A DNA stretch of 32,967 nucleotides, taken from assembly GCA_903960945.1 (NCBI GenBank), contig CAJCCR010000323.1, positions 1-32,967 of the forward strand, written 5' to 3'. A model generated the notes under the pieces. It made no database searches and had not been told where the DNA came from. It worked only from the letters and a program-made list of their open reading frames with translations. Position 1 is the stretch's first letter. Each line of letters begins with the position of its first letter. Positions 27,160 through 32,967 of this stretch are shown here, piece by piece. This DNA comes from an uncultured Planctomycetaceae bacterium. GTDB taxonomy: Bacteria > Planctomycetota > Planctomycetia > Gemmatales > Gemmataceae. The translations under genes and the position numbers were made by a program.

Positions 27160-28380
27160 CTATTTAGCAGCGGATATTGTGCCACGAAGAAAATACGTTG
27201 GCATAGGCCCCTTCCCTTTTACTTCAATGATACCACGGCTTTCAAATTCAAACTTATCCGCTATAAGTTTATATGTGTGTTCACTTATATGAATCTCTTC
27301 CGCCATGCCATGGCTTTCCATTCGGGCTGCGGTATTCACGCAATCGCCCCAAAGGTCGTAGATGAATCTAGATTTTCCAATCACTCCTGCAACAATTGGC
27401 CCGGAGTTTATGCCCACTCGCATTCTCAGTGATTGATTGTTTTTTTTGTTGAACTCTGCCAAACAGATTTTGAAATCTAATGCGAAATTTGCAAGCTGTT
27501 CTGCATGATTTTTAATCGGCGTTGGTACTCCTGCTGCCACCATGTAGGCATCGCCTATCGTTTTAATCTTTTCCACATTGTGTTTGATTACTAACCCGTC
27601 AAATAAAGAAAACAACTTGTCTAATAGTTCGACCAGTTCAACCGGAGATAATTTTTCAGACAAGGATGTAAACCCCATGATATCAGCAAAAAAAACACTC
27701 GCTGAATCAAATCGTTCTGCGATCGTCTCCTCTTTGTTTTTAAGTTTTTCCAATATTGCATGGGGGAATACATTTGCCAGCAGCTTCTCACTTTTGCTGT
27801 TGGCCTTCTTTAATTCCGCTTCCGTTTGGTGAATAATCCATTGGTAGTGCAGGGTATCAAAAACTGAGATACCAAGGGCGATTACAATGTTGATTACATT
27901 GCACACGTAAAGAACATCATTATTACCGTCCCAAGGTGTTTCGTTGCTCCATCGAGAAAGAATTACGAATTCTATAACGGCTGCAACTGCGATGGTCATA
28001 CTTAAATAGATTTTCCTAGGAAGCAGAAAACTCATGCCCACCAAGGTGAATAAGAAATACTGGTTGCCGAACCCCCATCCAACATAGTGGCTGCAAAATC
28101 CTGCATGTAACATTATTTCAGCAGTAAATAAAATCCATGCAGTTGAAAACATCATTTGCCGAATGCAATATAAAACAAAAGCCCATGCGATAACGCTAAA
28201 GACATTAATCAGCGCCATTTCCGGTACATTCATCCATAAAAATAATGGGATGTATAGAATGTGGATCAACATTGCAAAAGGAATATTGGCGGACGCTATC
28301 ACATACAACCTTGACGAAGCATTATCTAGATCTTTGGGCGCTTCAAAATAACTTTTAAAGAAGGTTTGCATGTTCATCAA
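27160..28380 (-). CDS. Membrane-bound class III adenylate/guanylate cyclase
   Basis: Multi-TM N-terminus; ASVFFADIMGFTSLSEKLSPVELVELLDKLFSLFDGLV...KIKTIGDAYMVAAGVP...RVGINSGPIVAGVIG...YDLWGDCVNTAARMES. Confidence 0.93.
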   Translation of the reverse strand: MMNMQTFFKSYFEAPKDLDNASSRLYVIASANIPFAMLIHILYIPLFLWMNVPEMALINVFSVIAWAFVLYCIRQMMFSTAWILFTAEIMLHAGFCSHYVGWGFGNQYFLFTLVGMSFLLPRKIYLSMTIAVAAVIEFVILSRWSNETPWDGNNDVLYVCNVINIVIALGISVFDTLHYQWIIHQTEAELKKANSKSEKLLANVFPHAILEKLKNKEETIAERFDSASVFFADIMGFTSLSEKLSPVELVELLDKLFSLFDGLVIKHNVEKIKTIGDAYMVAAGVPTPIKNHAEQLANFALDFKICLAEFNKKNNQSLRMRVGINSGPIVAGVIGKSRFIYDLWGDCVNTAARMESHGMAEEIHISEHTYKLIADKFEFESRGIIEVKGKGPMPTYFLRGTISAAK

Positions 28381-28570
28381 CCAACCCCAGCGATGTTTTT
28401 GTTTTAAAGTAACAACTATAAAATCATTTCATCATTCAAAATTATACACGCATCTATGGTAATGTATACTTGCCATTTAATTTTGGTGTTAGGTCTTGGC
28501 ATAACATTCTGTTAGTAAATAGAATGTTTGTATCGGCAAAGTTAACTTCTTTAATTTCGAAAGCTTTAAA

Positions 28571-28963
28571 ATGGATTGGATGACTTGGTACAACAGTTTA
28601 AATAAACCCGAGTGGACTCCTGCTCCAAAAACCATTGGAACCATTTGGCAGATTCTTTACCCAGTCATTATTGTTTCTTTTGGATATGTATTTCTTCAAG
28701 CCTATAAAGGCAAAGTCTCGTGGTATGTGGCTCTTCCCTTTGCAATTAATCTGGTTGCTAATATTTTGTTCACACCCATTCAATTTGGAATGCGGAATAT
28801 GCCATTGGCAGCCTTTGATATAGTTATTGTCTGGGGTACCCTCATCTGGTCTATGGCTGCAATATGGCCTTATTCTTTATGGGTGATGCTGGCGCAAATT
28901 CCGTACTTTGTGTGGGTTTCGATTGCAACCGTACTTCAGATCTACATTACTTTCTCGAATTAA
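28571..28963 (+). CDS. TspO/MBR family (tryptophan-rich sensory) protein
   Basis: WYNSLNKPEWTPAPKTIGTIWQILYPVI, NLVANILFTPIQFGMRNMPLAAFDIVIVWGTLIWSM, multiple TM helices rich in Trp. Confidence 0.82.
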   Translation: MDWMTWYNSLNKPEWTPAPKTIGTIWQILYPVIIVSFGYVFLQAYKGKVSWYVALPFAINLVANILFTPIQFGMRNMPLAAFDIVIVWGTLIWSMAAIWPYSLWVMLAQIPYFVWVSIATVLQIYITFSN

Positions 28964-29353
28964 TCATTCAATTTTCATGCCTTGCACCCGCAACGCATCT
29001 GGGTCTGGCCCCACGATTACAATAAATGTTTTTTTGCTTTTTAATTCTTTGTAAGAACAATAAGTTAGGACTTTTGTTTTCTCATCCTTTTCTTCTTTTT
29101 CGAAAGTGACTTCCTTTTTGAGGAATGGATTTGATGCAACAGTTGATTGAAACTGCGCCTTACCCATGTAAGATTTAAACTCTGCCGAAGTGCTGTTCCA
29201 GGCATCTTCTGTTTTTCCAGCAGAGACCATCTTTAAAAAAGAATCAGATATGGTTTTCTCATTGCTATCGCCTTCGGGTGCTTTGTTTCCACATGCAAAC
29301 AAGTTAGTGATTAGTAGCAGGAAAAGTAAGGTGCGGGAGATTTTAGATAACAT
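28964..29353 (-). CDS. Small lipoprotein of unknown function
   Basis: Lipoprotein signal MLSKISRTLLFLLLITNLFAC with LFAC lipobox; 12 nt downstream of the DUF1559 gene. Confidence 0.75.
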   Translation of the reverse strand: MLSKISRTLLFLLLITNLFACGNKAPEGDSNEKTISDSFLKMVSAGKTEDAWNSTSAEFKSYMGKAQFQSTVASNPFLKKEVTFEKEEKDEKTKVLTYCSYKELKSKKTFIVIVGPDPDALRVQGMKIE

Positions 29354-29365
29354 GATAAGGTTCCT

Positions 29366-30367
29366 TTATTCGTTGTTGATATCACTGCCAGCCCTGGTTC
29401 CCAAGGCACGCCAAACGGTCAGGCTTACAGCATTTGTAGTGGGGCGTACAGAGCCATCCATTAGCAGGCTGTTGACAACGCCGTTATGAAAACTTCTTGC
29501 AGTGATGGCGGCATAGGTTGGTAGGGTGATGGATTCACCATCGCGCATCGAGGTTAAATCAATATCGTAGGTGATGCCGCCGCTAACATAGGGAACATTA
29601 GTATTGGGTGTAAAAGTAGTGGTGAAACCAGTTTCATGAACATCACCCTCAACCCATTCCGTATGGCCATTTTGATCAAATGTTCCCCCAAGGTAGGCAG
29701 TCAATGCTGTAACATTTGCAGGCGCAGGTACATTTAAGGTGGTAGGTTTATTGGAATCCCAGAGGTTGGCTTGGTAGGCCTTGGTTTCTGAAGCCCCAAG
29801 AGTGTTGGACATACCATCGGTAAAGTCTGAAGGTTTCATTTTACGATTGGGTGCAAAAGCGCCATCGCCTGCAGTATCTGTTGCGGGGTCATAAATAAAC
29901 CAAGTACCTTCGTTGAAACAGTAATTTAAAGGGTAATATGTTATTTGTGGCGTGATGCGCGAGCGATCGTTTACTTCGCTGGGGCAGATATAGGAACCTA
30001 GTCTTATTGCCGCGACATCAGGCCTGGTAGTAAAGTTGTTAGGGGCGGTTTTCCAATCGATTAGATTGTGAAGGCTTGCTTGTTCTAGATAAGGGAGAAG
30101 TCTGGCATGAGCTGACCACGGTTGCGAAAGAGCTCCTTTGGGCATTTCTGAAACACAGGGAAAGTAGTCCAAGGCTGTCAGGTGATTTTGTAATGCCAGC
30201 CCTAGTTGCTTGAGATTGTTCTGGCACTTAGCCCTGGCGGCTGCTTCTCTCACCTTTTGCACTGCAGGCAATAGCAGCCCTATGAGTATTGCAATGATTG
30301 CTATTACCACTAAGAGTTCAATTAGTGTGAAAGCAGTTCGAATTGATTTAAATTTAGACAGCTTCAT
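29366..30367 (-). CDS. DUF1559 domain protein with prepilin-type N-terminal methylation motif
   Basis: [54 protein letters not shown]-terminal [39 protein letters not shown]. Confidence 0.95.
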   Translation of the reverse strand: MKLSKFKSIRTAFTLIELLVVIAIIAILIGLLLPAVQKVREAAARAKCQNNLKQLGLALQNHLTALDYFPCVSEMPKGALSQPWSAHARLLPYLEQASLHNLIDWKTAPNNFTTRPDVAAIRLGSYICPSEVNDRSRITPQITYYPLNYCFNEGTWFIYDPATDTAGDGAFAPNRKMKPSDFTDGMSNTLGASETKAYQANLWDSNKPTTLNVPAPANVTALTAYLGGTFDQNGHTEWVEGDVHETGFTTTFTPNTNVPYVSGGITYDIDLTSMRDGESITLPTYAAITARSFHNGVVNSLLMDGSVRPTTNAVSLTVWRALGTRAGSDINNE

Positions 30368-31859
30368 GATATTCCTTTTTGGTTGAAGAATTCTCTTTTT
30401 TTAAAACCTCTGGCAATTCTGAAATAACAGCAATTGAAATTATTGCCTGGGTGCCAACATCTCGTTTGCTTTCGAATGTAAGAGCAGCGCCTATCGCAGT
30501 GGTTGCCCGCTTGGCGATTGCCAGCCCCAAACCTATTCCGGGGATTCCAAGCCTACGAACTTCTTCTGTGCGAAAGAAGGGTTCGCCCAAGTTTTGTAAT
30601 TCAGCAGCTTCGATACCGCAGCCATGGTCTTCGATTGTCAGTTGTAACCTTGCCTCGTGGAGGTTTGTTTTTATGGTTATGGCGCTGCCAAGAGTGCTGT
30701 ATTTGCAGGCATTATCTAGAATATTATCCATGATTTGATTAAATAATCCAACATGAATATTTACCAGACATGGCGATGTATTGTTTGCATGAAAAATAAA
30801 GTCTTGGAATCTTTCATGGTCAGACCAACCATTAATCCATTCTTGAATCCAAGAGGTTATTTCAACCTGCTTCATTTCAAACGCAGCAATTTCATCGGGA
30901 CGCGCAAGAAACAAAAGGCTTTCAATAATCTGCTTAAGTTGCAGCCCTCGTCTCTTTGCCAAATTTAAAACCCGGTGATATTCATGTGCAGGCCTGTCTT
31001 GTTTCAGTGCTACTTCCACTTGTCCAAGTAATGCTGCAAGTGGTGTTCGTAATTGATGTGCGGCATCAGCGCTAAAGCGACTTTGGCGATCAAAAGCAGT
31101 TTGTAGCCTGGCAAGAAGATCGTTAAAAGTATGGCCAAGCCCTTCAAGTTCATCACCTGTTTTAGGCACGGAAAGCCTAGCGCTAGGGTCACTGCCCAAA
31201 GATTTTCCCGATGCAGACATAATTGTGACGGGTATTAAAGCTTGTTTGCAAATTAAGCGGGCAAATAGCGCCCCTATGATCCAGACAACGAAGCCCGCAG
31301 CAAGCAACACTCTTGCGGTCAGCCATAAAGTAGAAACGATTGGCTGTTGGGAAACTGCAACAGAAAGTGTAAAAGAAGTGCTTAAATAATAAGGTGCTCG
31401 GTTAAAGTTTGATTTACCTGCAATGTCCAAGTTCATTTCTTGGTGCAAATCGGGCATGTTAGTGTGTTTGTTTGATACAATTATTTCAGGAATAAAATTA
31501 CCTGCTCGAATTGCTTGAATGCTTACCGACCAAGGGGATCCAGCATTCCACGAGTCTCCCCCCAGCATATTATCTGAATAATCCACTAATTTTCCTGAAC
31601 TATCATGAACGCTCCATCTAACTTGATCGAATCCGCTACCTTGGCCTAAAACAATTTTTCTTTCATTAGGTTCCCATTCCACATCAGTGGGGTGAACTTC
31701 TATTGCAGCCACCAAAGCGTGAAATGCAGCAATAGATTGGGCATCTGCCTGCCTGTACAAGTAATACCATTCAATGCCAAATACCAGTGCAGAAAAACCA
31801 GCGAGAATAATTCCAAGCCAGATTAAAAATAGCATGCTCAGCCGATTGACGATGGTCAT
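30354..31859 (-). CDS. Sensor histidine kinase (HAMP + HisKA + HATPase_c)
   Basis: Two TM segments; [24 protein letters not shown] (H box); [11 protein letters not shown] (N box); [34 protein letters not shown]. Confidence 0.95.
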   Translation of the reverse strand: MTIVNRLSMLFLIWLGIILAGFSALVFGIEWYYLYRQADAQSIAAFHALVAAIEVHPTDVEWEPNERKIVLGQGSGFDQVRWSVHDSSGKLVDYSDNMLGGDSWNAGSPWSVSIQAIRAGNFIPEIIVSNKHTNMPDLHQEMNLDIAGKSNFNRAPYYLSTSFTLSVAVSQQPIVSTLWLTARVLLAAGFVVWIIGALFARLICKQALIPVTIMSASGKSLGSDPSARLSVPKTGDELEGLGHTFNDLLARLQTAFDRQSRFSADAAHQLRTPLAALLGQVEVALKQDRPAHEYHRVLNLAKRRGLQLKQIIESLLFLARPDEIAAFEMKQVEITSWIQEWINGWSDHERFQDFIFHANNTSPCLVNIHVGLFNQIMDNILDNACKYSTLGSAITIKTNLHEARLQLTIEDHGCGIEAAELQNLGEPFFRTEEVRRLGIPGIGLGLAIAKRATTAIGAALTFESKRDVGTQAIISIAVISELPEVLKKENSSTKKEYHEAV

Positions 31860-32551
31860 TGATTTTCCCCATTGGGGAACTGATTCGAAAGAACATATCC
31901 TTTGCCACGAACGGTGAATAGAAGCCTTGGGCCATGCGATTCGAGTTTGTGCCTTAATTCCATGATGTGAAATTCGATGGTGTTGGATAATCCATCATAC
32001 TGGTCTTCCCAAACTTGCTCGTAGATTCTGGTGCGCGAGAGAATTTCCCCCGGATGGCGTAGAAATAAAACTAGCAACGCTTGTTCCTTTGCAGTCAAAA
32101 TAAGTGTTTTTCCATTGCGTTGACTTCGTTGGCTGGCCAAATCGATGCTTATATCTTCATAGTTAAGGATAGTTCCAATCGTCAATTGGTTGCGTCTTGA
32201 AAGAGCCCGTACCCGCGCCAGTAATTCTTCAAAAGCAAAAGGTTTGCAAAGGTAATCTTCTGCACCGCAGTTTAGGCCTCGTACACGATCCGGAACAGAA
32301 TCTCGTGCGGTTAGGAAAAGAACAGGAGTGGTTTTTCCAGCTTGTCTATATTTTGTCAAAAGAGAAATGCCATCCATTCCAGGCAACCACCAGTCAAGCA
32401 GAATTGCATCCCAAGATTCGGTGGTTAAGCGGTGCCATCCGTCTATCCCATCTGCCGCATGCTCTACCGTATAACCTTCTTCTCGAAGGCCCCGTATGAT
32501 GAAATCTGCAATATCAGTTTCATCTTCAATGATTAAAATGCGGATACCCAT
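31856..32551 (-). CDS. OmpR/PhoB-family response regulator
   Basis: ILIIEDETDIADFI, AILLDWWLPGMDGISLL, PVLFLTARD, GAEDYLCKPFAFEELLARVRAL; C-terminal winged helix (TAKEQALLVLFLRHPGEILSRTRIYEQVWEDQYDGLSNTIEFHIMELRHKL, VRGKGYVL). Confidence 0.95.
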   Translation of the reverse strand: MGIRILIIEDETDIADFIIRGLREEGYTVEHAADGIDGWHRLTTESWDAILLDWWLPGMDGISLLTKYRQAGKTTPVLFLTARDSVPDRVRGLNCGAEDYLCKPFAFEELLARVRALSRRNQLTIGTILNYEDISIDLASQRSQRNGKTLILTAKEQALLVLFLRHPGEILSRTRIYEQVWEDQYDGLSNTIEFHIMELRHKLESHGPRLLFTVRGKGYVLSNQFPNGENQ

Positions 32552-32697
32552 GTTTGCAAACTTTTTTAAAGTAAGGTAATACCCTTAAACGCAAAATGCG
32601 TGGCTATTTCCAATTGATCATTAAATATAACATAGCAAGTGTTCTTAAGTTCTTTATTAGGCCAAGATAAGATATTTCTTATAATTGAAAATAATCT

Positions 32698-32967
32698 TCA
32701 CGATTTGAAAATGAACATGGATTGATTTAAGGTTTTCCAAAGCCCCCAGAGAATTGGTATCCCTACCAGCAGCCAGAATGATCCAAGCAAAAACCATTCG
32801 TTTTTATTAGTTGTAGTTTCAAATGGAATTGCAGAAAAATTGCTGGGTTTTGGTTTGGCAATTGTTCCACTTTGCACGGTTGGGCTTTCAATTAAAAACC
32901 ATTTTGCACTCACAGGTTTAAGTAGAAAATTGCATACCATGCCGCCAAGGAGAAGTGATGAAAGAAT
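32698..32967 (-). CDS. C-terminal part of a membrane transporter, probably MFS (oxalate/formate antiporter-like); 5' end outside window
   Basis: Frame stays open to the window edge: ILSSLLLGGMVCNFLLKPVSAKWF..., then a TM helix EWFLLGSFWLLVGIPILWGLWKTL; the GG.(V/I)CN.L.KPV pattern recalls MFS OFA-family ends. Confidence 0.5.
   Translation of the reverse strand: MLSSLLLGGMVCNFLLKPVSAKWFLIESPTVQSGTIAKPKPSNFSAIPFETTTNKNEWFLLGSFWLLVGIPILWGLWKTLNQSMFIFKS

Noticed and set aside
28459-28515. Possible 18-19-aa hydrophobic peptide (MVMYTCHLILVLGLGITFC) upstream of the TspO homologue
   Set aside because: No SD, no terminator, and short enough to arise by chance in AT-rich intergenic DNA.

Overview
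The window looks like a planctomycete chromosome segment. The evidence is a DUF1501 + DUF1549/DUF1553 (PSD1-type cytochrome) pair, a DUF1559 pseudopilin-like protein, exported Gfo/Idh/MocA oxidoreductases and a giant FG-GAP protein. All assignments come from reading motifs; no database search was run. Order of contents: kdsA; a membrane-anchored transglutaminase-like protein; a palindrome-rich intergenic repeat cluster; an unannotated 28-aa, 50% Lys/Arg ORF followed by a strong intrinsic terminator; an orphan FG-GAP C-terminal module; a 3314-aa multidomain protein; the minus-strand DUF1501/PSD1 pair; a plus-strand run (cyclase family, TIM-barrel, TPR, secreted protein, queA, rhodanese, SGNH hydrolase, two exported oxidoreductases); a class III nucleotidyl cyclase; a TspO homologue; a tightly packed response regulator / histidine kinase / DUF1559 / lipoprotein operon; and the C-terminal end of a probable MFS transporter. 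The most interesting items are (1) the 28-aa basic mini-protein and its terminator, (2) an apparent nested-insertion architecture at the N-terminus of the giant protein (GH64-like fold interrupted by Fn3-like modules, one of them interrupted again), (3) the orphan C-terminal FG-GAP module just upstream of the giant gene, and (4) a two-component system overlapping a DUF1559 gene. No CRISPR array, tRNA, rRNA or transposase was recognised.
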